Translations under genes and position numbers: made by a program | In this document: in pieces, positions 53,224-62,901 of the stretch | Position numbering within the stretch: position 1 is the stretch's first letter | Layout of the letters: each line of letters opens with the position of its first letter | Assembly (NCBI GenBank): GCA_017407125.1 | Contig: JAFQXE010000007.1 | Span: 1-64,000 of the forward strand | Direction: 5' to 3' | DNA: 64,000 nt | Origin: Thermoguttaceae bacterium | Lineage (GTDB): Bacteria; Planctomycetota; Planctomycetia; Pirellulales; Thermoguttaceae | Notes under the pieces: model-generated | What the model was told of the DNA's origin: nothing | Seen by the model: the letters and a program-made list of their open reading frames with translations, nothing else | Database searches by the model: none

Positions 53224-55340
53224 ATCCGCGCCTGTTCGAGATTATGTTTCATGCGTTCAGAGGTCGGGTTGAGCTCTACGGCCTTTTCCAGATATTGAAT
53301 TGCTTCTTTGAGGCGGGAGTTGTCTTCTGCGACGAGCAGCCCGAGTGAATACCATGCCTGAGCGTCGTTGGGATGCGTTTGAGTGAGCGTTTTGAATTCC
53401 TCCTCCGCCTCGGCTTTTTTCCCTTGACGATACAAAACCATAGCCAGATTGTTTCGTCCTGGATAGAACGTCTTGTCGAGTTCCAGAGATTGCTGGTATC
53501 GTTGGGCGGCGAGAGAAAGACGTCCCCAGTTTTCTTCCAAAACTCCCAAATTGAGGTACGACGCGCTCTGGTCGTTGAGGTTTTCCTGAGAACGGATGTA
53601 TTCCGTCATGGCCTTGTCGAAGGGACGATTTTTCGTTTTATCGTAAACGAAAACCTGAGACAGTTGCCGCGCCGCTTCCATGCGAACAGATCGCACCGGG
53701 TCGTCCAGAAGCGGTTCCAGCCGGGACTGAAGTTCTTTGGCGTCAGTAAATTTGTATTCCAGCGCCCGGGCGGACGCCGTCCTGACCAGTTCCGATTCGT
53801 CTTTCAGACCGGCAAAGAGAGCGCTTTTCACGCTTGCGCCGTCGAAATTGGCAAGCAGAGCCGCCGCTGACGCGCGAACAACGTCGGGAACGAACTCGCC
53901 GATCGTATCTCGCTTGACAAGTTCTGCCAATCGCTTTTGAGTATTCGCGATTTGATTCGGATTTTGATTTTCGCGTCCGCGTCGTCCGGCGGCGATAGCG
54001 TAGGCAAAATGGCGCGAATAGTCCTGCTTTCCGTACCATTGGTCAATTTTTGCCTGCGCCCATTGAGGCGTTTCTCCTTTGGAATTATCGTTATGGCAGG
54101 AGTTGCAGGCGTTGGGAACGCCTAAATCCGCCGTAAGCTGCGGACGGGGAACTGACATGGAATGGTCGCGTCGGTTGTCCAGAGCCATGTATGTAACCGG
54201 CGGCATGTGGCAGTCCTCGCAGCGGGTTCCCGGCGAATTGGCGGCGGCAGTATGGAAATGATGCGAGGGGGAATTGTATTTTGCGTCGTCATGACACCGG
54301 GCGCACATCTGACTGACTGGCTTGGGCTGGAATCCGTCCTGCTGATTGGCGGGAATTCGAGCAATAAAGGCGTCATGACAGTCGACGCAAGACCCTCCCT
54401 TCGCGTAGAATTTGCTTTGCAAAAACGACGTGTATTCAAAGTCCTCTTCTTTAATCTGACCGTCCGGATAATAGGCGTCCGAGTCGAGCAGTTCCGGATA
54501 AAAATTATCGCAGAATTTCGAGCCGGGCGTCCAGTCAGGATAGATTTCCAGACGACGAGCGTGACACACAGCGCAGGCGTCGGTTGACGTCTGCCCGGTC
54601 GCGCCGCGGAACGTAAACAGTCCGCAGCCGTATCGTCGATCGTATGCGCGTTTGCCGCCGTTTCTTTTGGCAATCTGAATATGAACGCTGCCCGGACCGT
54701 GGCAGGACTCGCAGCCGTTATTAATATCGGTAAAAGAAGAGTGATAGGTCTTTGTTGCAAAATCAAAGTTGCGTTTAAGATTGGTTACATGACACGAGGC
54801 GCACATGTAGTTCCAGTTCTGCGCCGGCTGACGCCAATGCAGAACGTCCCCTTCCGTTGACGTCCGAGCGTCGTCGGCATAGAGATGATACCACTTTTCC
54901 CCGGCGACGTCCCACGCCCACGGCAGACACTGAATTTTCCCGTCTGCGATTTCAACCAGGTATTCCTGAAGAGGAAAAACGCCTAAAACGTACTTGATTT
55001 CATACTGGTTTGTCTTTCCGTCTGATTGAACGCTGACCCAGTACTTGCCGTTTTCCTTGAAGAATTCCGTCGTCTCCCCGGAATGTTCCAGTTTCTGAGA
55101 AGAAAAGTCTCCCAATATGGACGTTTCCGTCGCGTAATTCATGGATTCTGCGTGATACGACAGATTCCAGCGTTTCATAAAGAAGTCATGACATTCGGCG
55201 CACGCCTGCGTCCCGACGTATTGAGGTTGAATCCCTTCCGGAAGCGGAACCGCCCACGTGTACAGAATTCTCCCAAAAAGAATAATGAGAATCGCAAGAG
55301 TAACGACCCCGCCGACAGCAAAACCAATTCGGTATTTCAA
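53196..55340 (-). CDS. Octahaem cytochrome c with HEAT and TPR domains
   Basis: 714 residues. An N-terminal membrane anchor (about 5-28) is followed by eight CxxCH haem sites: CAECH, CASCH, CESCH, CAVCH, CVDCH, CARCH, CEDCH and CNSCH, spanning about residues 46-415. A HEAT-like region (about 500-580, SALFAGLKDESELVRTASAR) and about three TPRs (about 600-710) follow. Related multihaem-TPR proteins are common in planctomycetes; the haem part resembles the cytochrome c554/hydroxylamine-oxidoreductase-like fold. It could act as an anaerobic reductase or electron carrier on the outer face of the membrane. The substrate is unknown and no assembly genes are adjacent. Confidence 0.9.
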   Translation of the reverse strand: MKYRIGFAVGGVVTLAILIILFGRILYTWAVPLPEGIQPQYVGTQACAECHDFFMKRWNLSYHAESMNYATETSILGDFSSQKLEHSGETTEFFKENGKYWVSVQSDGKTNQYEIKYVLGVFPLQEYLVEIADGKIQCLPWAWDVAGEKWYHLYADDARTSTEGDVLHWRQPAQNWNYMCASCHVTNLKRNFDFATKTYHSSFTDINNGCESCHGPGSVHIQIAKRNGGKRAYDRRYGCGLFTFRGATGQTSTDACAVCHARRLEIYPDWTPGSKFCDNFYPELLDSDAYYPDGQIKEEDFEYTSFLQSKFYAKGGSCVDCHDAFIARIPANQQDGFQPKPVSQMCARCHDDAKYNSPSHHFHTAAANSPGTRCEDCHMPPVTYMALDNRRDHSMSVPRPQLTADLGVPNACNSCHNDNSKGETPQWAQAKIDQWYGKQDYSRHFAYAIAAGRRGRENQNPNQIANTQKRLAELVKRDTIGEFVPDVVRASAAALLANFDGASVKSALFAGLKDESELVRTASARALEYKFTDAKELQSRLEPLLDDPVRSVRMEAARQLSQVFVYDKTKNRPFDKAMTEYIRSQENLNDQSASYLNLGVLEENWGRLSLAAQRYQQSLELDKTFYPGRNNLAMVLYRQGKKAEAEEEFKTLTQTHPNDAQAWYSLGLLVAEDNSRLKEAIQYLEKAVELNPTSERMKHNLEQARMKLGMRNEE

Positions 55341-55455
55341 TGCTTAAGATAGCAGTAAAAGTTAGGAGCGAGGCGTCAATGAAAAGTCAGGATTTCGCGT
55401 CTGTCGATTCAGAGGCTAAATCCTGACAACCTGTAATAAATCAGACGTCTTGATT

Positions 55456-56085
55456 TTATTGGATTTCAAAAACGTCGCAGAAGTTTCCGCCCATGCGGGA
55501 AGACGTCATTTTAACGTCTGTATGAAGAACCAGACTGACCATCTTGGTTGCGATTCTGTTATAGCGATCGGTGCCGTCCTGCATGCCGATAAAGGGATTG
55601 GTTTTCCAAACGAGTTCAGTTTTGCCGTTTGACCCTTTACGAGTGAACGCGACGACTTTTTTCTCTGCCAAACCTTCGACAAACTGTTCGAGGCGTTCTT
55701 CGATTGTTTCTCCATCAACGATTTTTTTGAACTTCAGAGCCAGGTCGCCTGCGACCAGTTCCTGAATTTTTTCAGCCATTTGCAGACCGCAGCACTGTTC
55801 GATGTGCTTCCAGATTGACGGAACGACAACGCCAGCGGCTCCAGGGAACAACGCTGTTAAAGCGAGGTCTGTAATGCCATAACGATGGCGGGGACGACCG
55901 CGAGACGACAGCTTTTCCACCGTTCGTTCAACATATCCTGCTTCAATAAGCTCTGAAAGCTGTTCTGTAATGGCAGTTCGAGTTACATTCAGGTTATCGA
56001 TCATTTCCGCAATTGCGAGCGGGGGCTGGCCAACCAAAAGGTTGATGATTCTCATGCCAGCCGAGGTAATGTACATTTCAGACAT
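55456..56085 (-). CDS. Winged-helix transcriptional regulator
   Basis: 209 residues. The N-terminal third is a winged helix (GQPPLAIAEMIDNLNVTRTAITEQLSELIEAGYVERT, then RGRPRHRYGITD as the wing). This arrangement is like MarR/ArsR-type and SufR-like regulators. The C-terminal part is about 130 residues and contains several cysteines (IEQCCG, GGNFCDVF), which could bind metal or a cluster, as in SufR; this is inference. A 449-base AT-rich gap lies upstream. The target is unknown; nearby genes do not form an obvious regulon. Confidence 0.8.
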   Translation of the reverse strand: MSEMYITSAGMRIINLLVGQPPLAIAEMIDNLNVTRTAITEQLSELIEAGYVERTVEKLSSRGRPRHRYGITDLALTALFPGAAGVVVPSIWKHIEQCCGLQMAEKIQELVAGDLALKFKKIVDGETIEERLEQFVEGLAEKKVVAFTRKGSNGKTELVWKTNPFIGMQDGTDRYNRIATKMVSLVLHTDVKMTSSRMGGNFCDVFEIQ

Positions 56086-56534
56086 AATAAAACAACAAAA
56101 AAACAGTTTTAAAATTCACGGCATACGTATTGTGTATGCTAAGAACCGTTTAATTCCATATTCTTTTTAAAATAAATGACAAATTTCATAAACGATTACA
56201 TGATAAAGACGTCAAAGCAATCGCTTAAATAAAAATGTTAACGGCGAAAACCTCCAGACGTCATTTGCAAACGATTATGAAATATTAATCATTTTTTTAA
56301 TAAACGCATTATAGCGGACTTAAAAATAGTGTCTAGGGAGTACAACCAAAATATGCTATAAAAATATCAAAATAAATGTAAAATATTCGGATTTATAGAG
56401 ATAAATCAATGGAGCTGTACGCAGTATATTAATTATAAGGAATATGCAAATTTATTATTAGAAGCTCTCTGAAAGGGAAAATTGCGCCAATAATATCAGC
56501 TATTGGCGCAATTATTATTTGCAAAATATGTTAA
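56086..56534. other. AT-rich gap upstream of the regulator
   Basis: No gene is visible. The left part, near the regulator start, is strongly AT-rich with GATTAC/GATTAT-like motifs that could hold its promoter and operator, although no clear symmetric site was found. The right end holds the terminator at 56480-56513. Confidence 0.5.
56480..56513 (-). terminator. Perfect 13-bp terminator of the isomerase-like gene
   Basis: AATTGCGCCAATA (56480-56492) and TATTGGCGCAATT (56501-56513) form a perfect stem with an 8-base loop. On the minus strand the stem runs into TTTTCCC. It lies 21 bases beyond the gene at 56535. Confidence 0.85.
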
Positions 56535-57359
56535 TTATTTGCTATTTCGAATCTTCTCGAAAGCCTGCTTGCAGAGGTCGACGCTGACCATCGGGTTTTT
56601 GCCTTCGTATTCGATCGTGTAGTTTTCGACTCCGCCTTTGGTTTCGCAGAATTCGATAACCCGTTTGAAGTCAATCGTGCCTTCGCCGATGATCTTGAGG
56701 TCTTTTTCTTTCATGTGGACGGTCTTGCAGCGTCCCGGATACTTTTCCATGAAGTAATAGGGATTGTCCGGGCAGTTGCTGGTGTCCATCTGGAGCTGAA
56801 CGTCGTTGGAAGAATGGTCAGCAAAGATTTCCCAGGTCGTCAAGCCGTTTGGCAGCTTGTTGAAATCATGGGCGTGAGCGTGGTAGCCGACGTACATGCC
56901 AGCTTCCTTGGCGATTTCCGCGGACTTGGAGAAGTTCTCTGCGGCTTTAATCCAGTCGGCTTCCGTGTCGTTTTTCATCCAGGCGCAAAGAATGAACTTG
57001 CCGCCGAGAATCTGATGGTTTTCGATGTTGCGTTTGAGGGTTTCCGGATCTTCGACGTCGTTTCGTCCGAGGTGAGAGCCGGTGCAGGTCAGACCGAAGT
57101 CTTTTTGCAGTTTTGCCAGTTCTTTAATTGGCAGCGGGTACATGTGGGCGTATTCGACGCCGTCGTAACCCATTTTGGCGATGGCTTCCAGAACTTTAGC
57201 CGGGTTGGCCTTGAAATCATTTCGAACGCTCCACATCTGGAGGCAAACCGGAATGATCTTTTTGCCGTCTTCGGCAAACGCGAACGGGGCGGCGCTGGCG
57301 GCTGACATGATAACCGAACCCAGTCCAAGACGTAAAATATCGCGGCGATTGTAATTCAT
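56535..57359 (-). CDS. Tat-exported sugar-phosphate-isomerase-like TIM barrel
   Basis: 274 residues from the ATG at 57359, which has AGGAG 7 bases upstream. The N-terminus NRRDILRLGLGSVIMSAASAAPFAFA is a twin-arginine signal, so the protein is exported folded. The rest is an AP-endonuclease-2-type TIM barrel (xylose isomerase-like): MGYDGVEYAHMYPL, CTGSHLGRN, YVGYHAHAHDFNKL and VQLQMDTSNCP carry the likely metal-binding His, Glu and Asp. Related planctomycete proteins accompany Gfo/Idh and DUF1080 proteins in sugar processing. The reaction is not known. Confidence 0.9.
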   Translation of the reverse strand: MNYNRRDILRLGLGSVIMSAASAAPFAFAEDGKKIIPVCLQMWSVRNDFKANPAKVLEAIAKMGYDGVEYAHMYPLPIKELAKLQKDFGLTCTGSHLGRNDVEDPETLKRNIENHQILGGKFILCAWMKNDTEADWIKAAENFSKSAEIAKEAGMYVGYHAHAHDFNKLPNGLTTWEIFADHSSNDVQLQMDTSNCPDNPYYFMEKYPGRCKTVHMKEKDLKIIGEGTIDFKRVIEFCETKGGVENYTIEYEGKNPMVSVDLCKQAFEKIRNSK

Positions 57360-57643
57360 GCTGTTCTCCTGTTCTAAATGGATATACAAAAATGATAATT
57401 ATAATGCGTGGTTTGTCATAAATCTTAATCAGTTTGAGCTGACCAGATTACAACCCCCATGTTTTATCAATATATCCCAGTTTAAAATCAAATTCAAGGG
57501 GGGGACAAGAAAAAATGATATTTTAAATCGCTCTTTACAAGATTTTTAAAATTTGCTATGTTTCCAAGGATTTGTTAGTTGCCCAATAGCGTAAAGCTAT
57601 CTCATTTGCATATTGCTAATTGTTTTGAAAGGAACATGCAAAA

Positions 57644-59671
57644 ATGAATAAATCGACGATTAGATTGTCTTTGATAACGCTGTCATTATTGATTTGTAAC
57701 AGCGTTTTGGCTCAGAACGCCATTCCCTTGACGCCGCCGGGAGTACAACCCCGTCGAGTCCCCAATCAGGTTTATGCCTCGCCTCAATCCGCGAATCCCG
57801 GCAGGGCGCCGATGTCTGCCGCTCGGCGTCCGTCTCCGTACGCGCCAGGTCAAAGGTCTCGAGGGCCAATTCAAAGAACAACGGCGGAAATGGAATTAGC
57901 CGCTCCGGCCGTTCCGGAAGTTTCCGCTCCCAAAGAACCCGCCGAATTGAATCTGACGCCTCCGTCTTTGCCGGACGCTCCTGCTGCGACCGCGCTTACT
58001 CCTCCCGCATTGGAAGAGCCGAGCGTTCCAGAATTGCCGGAACTGGAACCGAATTTGGAACTCAGCGCGCCTGCCGTTCCTGAACCTTCAGTTCCAAACG
58101 CCAGCGCTCCAATGACGCTTCCTGACGCATCGTCTTTGAATGACGCGTCGTCTTTGAATGCGGGCGAGCCGCGCGAGTTCAACAACGTCGATTCATTGCC
58201 GGTAATTGAGGGGCCCAATTCTCCTTCGACTCCGCAGAACGCTCCCGCGGCGTTTTCAACGGGAACAGGAGAACCGGGAGCGAAAGTTCTCAATGGTTCT
58301 CAGGCGCCGCAAATCGTTGTTGAAAAGATTCCGCCGAAGGAACTCCTTGTCGGACAAAGCGCTGTTTGGAAAACCATCGTAAAAAATGTTGGTCAAACTA
58401 TTGCTGTCAACGTTGAAATTAAAGACTTGCTTCCCAAAGGCTCGCAGTTAATCGAAACCAATCCCCCTGCCATAAAAGGGTTCAACGGAGAGTTGGTCTG
58501 GAAAATCGGCGACATCCCTCCGGGAAAACAGGTTACGGTCAGCATGGAAATCATGCCGCTTGAAGAAGGACGAATGGGAAGCGTCGCTCAGGTTGTATTC
58601 CAGACAGCGGCAAGCGGAGAAGGAATTGTTGCCAAACCGCAGTTGGCAGTTCAGACTCAGGGCGTTAAACAGATTGGAATCGGCGCCACGACCGAGTTGA
58701 CAATTCTTCTTTCCAATCCCGGAACAGGAACGGCGAAAAACGTTGTTCTGACAGAAAACGTTCCGCCGCAATTGCAGCACGAAGCGAAAGACTCCGTTTT
58801 GACTTATAACGTTGGTGATCTCAAGCCGAACGAAACGAGAACGGTTACTTTGACTATGACCGCGATTCGAGCGGGTAAATTCGTCAACTCGCTTACCGCC
58901 ACCGCCGATCCGGGGCTCAACGCCGAAAGCCGATTTGATATGGAAGTTATCGCTCCTCAGCTGAAAATGACGGTGCAGGGACCGACTCGCCGATTCCTCG
59001 AACGAGAAGGCTCGTATAAACTTGCCATTTCCAATCCGGGTACGGCTTCTGCGACGCACGTTGCCATGAGAGTTCAGCTTCCCAACGGTCTGGAATTCGT
59101 CAGAGCGAATAACAGCGGCGTCTACGATCGTCAGACGCGAACCGTTCGATGGCTGCTGGAAGAGCTGCCCGCCAACGATTCCGGCGACGTTGAACTGGTT
59201 GTCGTTCCGACCCAAATCGGACAACAAACGTTGGTTTATCAGGCGACTGCCGACAAAGGCATTGCAGACAACGGTCAGAAGGAATGTCTGGTTGAAGGCA
59301 TGGCGGCTTTGCTGACCCAGCTGAGCGACACGAGCGACCCGGTTTTAATCGGAGAAAAAACAACGTATAATATCAACGTTGTCAACCAGGGAACAAAGGC
59401 GGCTCAGAACGTTCGCGTCAGCGCTCAAATCCCGCAGGGAATGGAATTCCTCAATGCGGAAGCCCCGACCAGTTACCGCATGGGTCCGAACAATACTGTT
59501 GTCTTTGATCCCGCGCCGCAGCTCCCGCCCAAGGCGGAAATCCGATTCAAGATTCTTGTCAAAGCGGTTAATCCGGGCGACCAGCGCTTGAAGCTGTCGG
59601 TTGTCAGCGACGAACTTTCTTCGCCTGTTACAAAAGAAGAAAGCACTCAGGTTTATCAGGATCAGATGTAA
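57644..59671 (+). CDS. Secreted DUF11-repeat surface protein
   Basis: 675 residues. A signal peptide (about 1-24, ending VLAQ) is followed by a Pro/Ala-rich region of about 190 residues (LTPPSLPDAPAATALTPPAL). Four DUF11/CARDB-like immunoglobulin-type domains follow, each opening with a phrase like VGQSAVWKTIVKNVGQTIAVNVEI or LIGEKTTYNINVVNQGTKAAQNV. DUF11 proteins are common in planctomycete envelopes and are thought to be structural. GAAAGGAAC lies before the ATG. A strong hairpin follows the stop. Confidence 0.85.
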   Translation: MNKSTIRLSLITLSLLICNSVLAQNAIPLTPPGVQPRRVPNQVYASPQSANPGRAPMSAARRPSPYAPGQRSRGPIQRTTAEMELAAPAVPEVSAPKEPAELNLTPPSLPDAPAATALTPPALEEPSVPELPELEPNLELSAPAVPEPSVPNASAPMTLPDASSLNDASSLNAGEPREFNNVDSLPVIEGPNSPSTPQNAPAAFSTGTGEPGAKVLNGSQAPQIVVEKIPPKELLVGQSAVWKTIVKNVGQTIAVNVEIKDLLPKGSQLIETNPPAIKGFNGELVWKIGDIPPGKQVTVSMEIMPLEEGRMGSVAQVVFQTAASGEGIVAKPQLAVQTQGVKQIGIGATTELTILLSNPGTGTAKNVVLTENVPPQLQHEAKDSVLTYNVGDLKPNETRTVTLTMTAIRAGKFVNSLTATADPGLNAESRFDMEVIAPQLKMTVQGPTRRFLEREGSYKLAISNPGTASATHVAMRVQLPNGLEFVRANNSGVYDRQTRTVRWLLEELPANDSGDVELVVVPTQIGQQTLVYQATADKGIADNGQKECLVEGMAALLTQLSDTSDPVLIGEKTTYNINVVNQGTKAAQNVRVSAQIPQGMEFLNAEAPTSYRMGPNNTVVFDPAPQLPPKAEIRFKILVKAVNPGDQRLKLSVVSDELSSPVTKEESTQVYQDQM

Positions 59672-59687
59672 TAAATATGAGGAGTGA

Positions 59688-59721
59688 GAAGCAAGGCGTT
59701 TCCAGGAAACGACCTTGCTTC
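59688..59721 (+). terminator. Long hairpin after the DUF11 gene
   Basis: GAAGCAAGGCGTTTCC and GGAAACGACCTTGCTTC form a nearly perfect 16-bp stem with a 1-2 base loop and one bulge. The sequence just before it (GAGGAGTGAGAAG) has the heptamer look. Only short T runs follow. Confidence 0.65.
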
Positions 59722-59858
59722 TGGACTTCCCCAATGCAGGCTCTTGCTATTTCTTCTCGTACAGATTGCTATCTAACAAAACCCAACAACAAAACGTCTT
59801 GTCTGGGAATATCTATATATAATACAAGGATTTACACGCTCACGTCAAAAACGAATTC

Positions 59859-60341
59859 TTAAAATGAGTTTAACGCCCAGACGCTGACGTTGAGGCTGGC
59901 GGCGTAAATGAGCCAGAGGATTTGCGGCAGGATCAGTTCCGCCCCGAGGCGGGTGAGCTTCCAAAGGCGATGGTACAGGTTGAGCGTCGAGACAAATATC
60001 GCCAACATAAATGCCAGTCCGAGCAGCGGGCTGTGGATGCCAAAAAACGCTGCTGTCCACGCCAGCTGGAGGGCAAGGTTAATCAAAAAGGCGATTGTCA
60101 AGCTGCGGCGCGTCGTTCCTTCTGTCAGCCGCCATCCAAGCCAGGTTCCAACCGGCAGGAGGATATACAGAACCGTCCAGACGACCGGGAAAACCCAGTT
60201 CGGCGGCGAAAGCGGTCCGCGTTCGAGGTCGGAATACCACGGCTGAAGATTCGCATAGACAATCATTCCGCCCAGCGCGCTGGTCGCAAAACTCAAAACA
60301 ATAAACGCCGTCAGGATTAACAAGGGATGTTTCTGGTTCAT
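59859..60341 (-). CDS. TspO/MBR-family membrane protein
   Basis: 160 residues with five membrane helices. WYSDLERGPLSPPNWVFPVVWTVLYIL is the family signature, and WTAAFFGIHSPLLGL and the tryptophan-rich ends also fit. TspO proteins bind porphyrins and other hydrophobic molecules and have been linked to stress and tetrapyrrole regulation. No SD sequence is clear. The gene stands alone, with purQ upstream on the same strand separated by a terminator. Confidence 0.92.
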   Translation of the reverse strand: MNQKHPLLILTAFIVLSFATSALGGMIVYANLQPWYSDLERGPLSPPNWVFPVVWTVLYILLPVGTWLGWRLTEGTTRRSLTIAFLINLALQLAWTAAFFGIHSPLLGLAFMLAIFVSTLNLYHRLWKLTRLGAELILPQILWLIYAASLNVSVWALNSF

Positions 60342-60417
60342 AATCGCAGAATTATAACTGGTCAGGCAAGAGAACGAGGCAAGAGAAGCAAGAATAGAGC
60401 GTCTGTTCCAGCAATAA

Positions 60418-60467
60418 AAAAACGGTTAACTCAAAGAGAATACGCATTCTTTGAGCTAACCGTTTTT
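60418..60467 (-). terminator. 20-bp hairpin between purQ and tspO
   Basis: AAAAACGGTTAACTCAAAGA (60418-60437) pairs with TCTTTGAGCTAACCGTTTTT (60448-60467) with one mismatch. Both strands end in T-runs, so it can act in both directions; its main user is purQ, which ends at 60508. Confidence 0.88.
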
Positions 60468-60507
60468 CGCTATATGGGTTATAAGTTTTCGCCCTTTCCG
60501 AAAGCGC

Positions 60508-61323
60508 TTACGCGAAGAAGTCGATCGCGTTTTTGAAAATCTTCAGACCGTCGCCGAGTTCCGGGTCGAAGCCGTCGGTTCCGACGCGGCGCGTCCACTG
60601 CGGGTTCTGAACGCCCTTGAGGTATCGTTCCGGGTGCGGCATCAAGCCGAAAACGCGGCCGGTTTCGTCGCAGCAGCCGGCGGCGTTCGCCTGAGCGCCG
60701 TTGGGGTTGTCCGGTTCCGGAAGAATGGCGTCCAGGTCGTTGATATCGTAATTGGGCGCGCTGGTCAGACGGGGCGCGTAACGCAGAGCCAGCTGGCCGT
60801 TGTCCGCCAGTCGTTTGAGCGTTTGAGCGTCCCGGGCGACGAACTTGCCTTCAGCGTGCGCCATCGGCATTTCGATGTCGGTAATTCCTTTCGTGAACAC
60901 GCACGGCGTTTTCGGATCGACAACCATGCGAACCCAGCGATCCTGGAACCGGTGGCAGTTGTTCCACGTCAGCGTTGCCTGAAATCCGTTGTCGTCGATG
61001 GGGAGAATCAACCCGGACTTGATCAGAATCTGGAATCCGTTGCAGATGCCCAGAATCAGTTTGCCGTCGTCGCGGAATTTGTGCAGGGCGTCTGAAAGAG
61101 CGTTTTGCATTTTCGAGGCAAGAATTCGACCGGCGGCAATGTCGTCGCCAAAACTGAACCCGCCGGGGAAGCACAAAATCTGGAATTTATCGAACAGAGA
61201 CGGATTTTCCAGCAGTCGGTTGACGTGAAGCTGTTCGACAGTTCCGCCAGCCTGTTCAAAAGCGAAGCCGGTTTCGATATTGCAGTTGGTTCCGGGAGCG
61301 CGAAGTATCAGGACGTTAATCAT
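60508..61323 (-). CDS. purQ: Phosphoribosylformylglycinamidine synthase, glutaminase subunit
   Basis: 271 residues. This subunit supplies ammonia from glutamine for the fourth step of purine synthesis. VLILRAPGTNCNIETGFAFE at the start, CFPGGFSFGDDIAAGRILASKM, the nucleophile cysteine in LILGICNGFQILIKSG, and MPHPERYLKG with the catalytic His and Glu are all present. It is slightly longer than most PurQ. The purL and purS partners are not in the window. Confidence 0.94.
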   Translation of the reverse strand: MINVLILRAPGTNCNIETGFAFEQAGGTVEQLHVNRLLENPSLFDKFQILCFPGGFSFGDDIAAGRILASKMQNALSDALHKFRDDGKLILGICNGFQILIKSGLILPIDDNGFQATLTWNNCHRFQDRWVRMVVDPKTPCVFTKGITDIEMPMAHAEGKFVARDAQTLKRLADNGQLALRYAPRLTSAPNYDINDLDAILPEPDNPNGAQANAAGCCDETGRVFGLMPHPERYLKGVQNPQWTRRVGTDGFDPELGDGLKIFKNAIDFFA

Positions 61324-61340
61324 GGGGTTTCTTAAGGGAA

Positions 61341-61443
61341 TGGGGTAATTAATTGGAATCGGGAGCGAGACGTCAATCGAAAGACAATGTCTGACGTCTC
61401 GCAGCCATCAACTTATTATTAATGATTATACCCCATTCCCTTA
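61341..61443. repeat. Nested inverted repeats upstream of purQ
   Basis: The outer arms TTAAGGGAATGGGGTA and TACCCCATTCCCTTAG (about 61332-61346 and 61428-61443) enclose a perfect inner pair, GCGAGACGTCA and TGACGTCTCGC. They lie between the divergently placed ends of purQ (start side) and the desulfoferrodoxin stop. Confidence 0.75.
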
Positions 61444-61462
61444 GAGTTTCAAGCCCCCTGCC

Positions 61463-61864
61463 CTATTTGACCGGTCCGCCCCACAATCCGTGGAGATTGC
61501 AATAGGCGTACGCGAACGGCGTTTTACCGGAATCGCAGGCGTCCGGCGGGCAGGAAAACAGCGCTTCCGGGGCGTCGCCCGGCTTGAGATATTTTCTCTG
61601 AACCCGGTTGTCGGAATGGACTTCGATCCATTCAATATAATGTTCTGGAATCATCGGGTGCGGAACCGAGCCGATTTTTACCGTAACGACGTTCCCTTCT
61701 CGGCTGAAAACCGGGACGTGTTTTTCGTGAGACGCGTCGACAGTATTCGCTTCCAGCTTCTCCATCGGAGATCCGCAGCAAACCAGTCTTCCTCCGCCTT
61801 CGCCGACCACTTCAACAATGTTGCCGCAAATAGGACAACGATACACTTCGAATAGTTTTGCCAT
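61463..61864 (-). CDS. Desulfoferrodoxin (superoxide reductase)
   Basis: 133 residues. The N-terminal rubredoxin-like centre has CPICG and LVCCG (four cysteines). The C-terminal superoxide-reductase centre has HEKHVPVF, VPHPMIPEHYIEWIEV and YCNLHGLWG, which supply the His and Cys iron ligands. The enzyme reduces superoxide to peroxide without making oxygen and is typical of anaerobes. The protein has the two-iron-centre form. It is a single gene with GGAG near the start. Confidence 0.95.
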   Translation of the reverse strand: MAKLFEVYRCPICGNIVEVVGEGGGRLVCCGSPMEKLEANTVDASHEKHVPVFSREGNVVTVKIGSVPHPMIPEHYIEWIEVHSDNRVQRKYLKPGDAPEALFSCPPDACDSGKTPFAYAYCNLHGLWGGPVK

Positions 61865-62283
61865 GATTCTGACTCCTTTAAATAAATGGGGAATGGAAAG
61901 TAATAAACAGAGACTGTTACATAAAAAGTCCTTGAACAGTATTTTATCCCGTTTACCTATACGGGAACGCGAGGAAAAGCGCTTTAATAAACAAATACCG
62001 GTCTATTACTAACTTTAATTTTTCTTTGATTATCCTCAAACTTTAGGTAAAAGTCAATAGTCTTTCTAAAAGAATATTATATTTTTCAGGAAAAGCCCTG
62101 TGTATTTTTCGCAATCGTTATAACCGTCATAAATTTCGATAAATAAGTGAAAATTTTCTGCCGAATAATCGAATCAATTGAAAATATCGTGTATATTTTA
62201 TGTAACCAAAACAATTTATTTCGTGCATGAGTCATAAATTGTTTAGTTTATTCGGCAAATCTTAACTGCAAGGAATTGAAATT
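61865..62283. other. AT-rich gap with an operator-like palindrome
   Basis: AAACAATTTAT (62209-62219) and ATAAATTGTTT (62234-62244) form a perfect 11-bp inverted repeat with a 14-base spacer, 40 bases before the frame at 62284. No gene is visible in the gap. Confidence 0.5.
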
Positions 62284-62901
62284 ATGAACCGCCCCGTTAC
62301 CCTATTTTCAGATTCGTATCAGGCGCAGCCTGACCGGTTTGAAACGGAACAACGGAGCTGTATATCTGAAGAAAGCAGTTTTTATCCGGCATGCCAGGAA
62401 GGCTTGCTCTATACAAACTCCCTTCAGACGAGTTTCAATCTTTGGGGAAACATAGACAGATTCATTTCTTTAGCTTTAACGCTGACCAATCGGAATTTCC
62501 GAGCCGATTCGAAGGCGCAGAGCATATTAATTCTCCAAAACGAAAAAAACAAAACAACAGAAATGCAATCAGCTCTCTGTTCCTGTCGTGGTATCCGACA
62601 TGACAAGACAGACCGTACTATGTTAAACGACTGCGGTATCCGAACGCGTTGTTGTTCTCTGAAGTTCTTCCGCTGCGGTTTGGGATTCCTGCCTTTTTAT
62701 CCAACCATTTCCAAACTAAAACCAGATAACATTCAGATTACATCTGAATTTCAGAGGAGTATTAATTGTGAACAATCCAACTTGCGAAGCCGTTCGTTCT
62801 TCGAACTCTCGCTGTCGTCGTGGAAAGATCGATCCCACAACATGCGAACGAGACTATTCAGAAGACGAAGTCGAATTTATGCGAGCTTTGGACAGCTATA
62901 A
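62284..62901 (+). CDS. Doubtful 205-residue reading frame
   Basis: The frame has an ATG with AAGGA 9 bases upstream and starts with a plausible protein sequence ([17 protein letters not shown]). Most of it, however, is Cys/Arg/Ser-rich and has no domain look. Its last 44 codons overlap, in another frame, the better supported 73-residue gene. It could be a leader region, a remnant or a short real protein that runs too far. I do not assign a function. Confidence 0.25.
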   Translation: MNRPVTLFSDSYQAQPDRFETEQRSCISEESSFYPACQEGLLYTNSLQTSFNLWGNIDRFISLALTLTNRNFRADSKAQSILILQNEKNKTTEMQSALCSCRGIRHDKTDRTMLNDCGIRTRCCSLKFFRCGLGFLPFYPTISKLKPDNIQITSEFQRSINCEQSNLRSRSFFELSLSSWKDRSHNMRTRLFRRRSRIYASFGQL

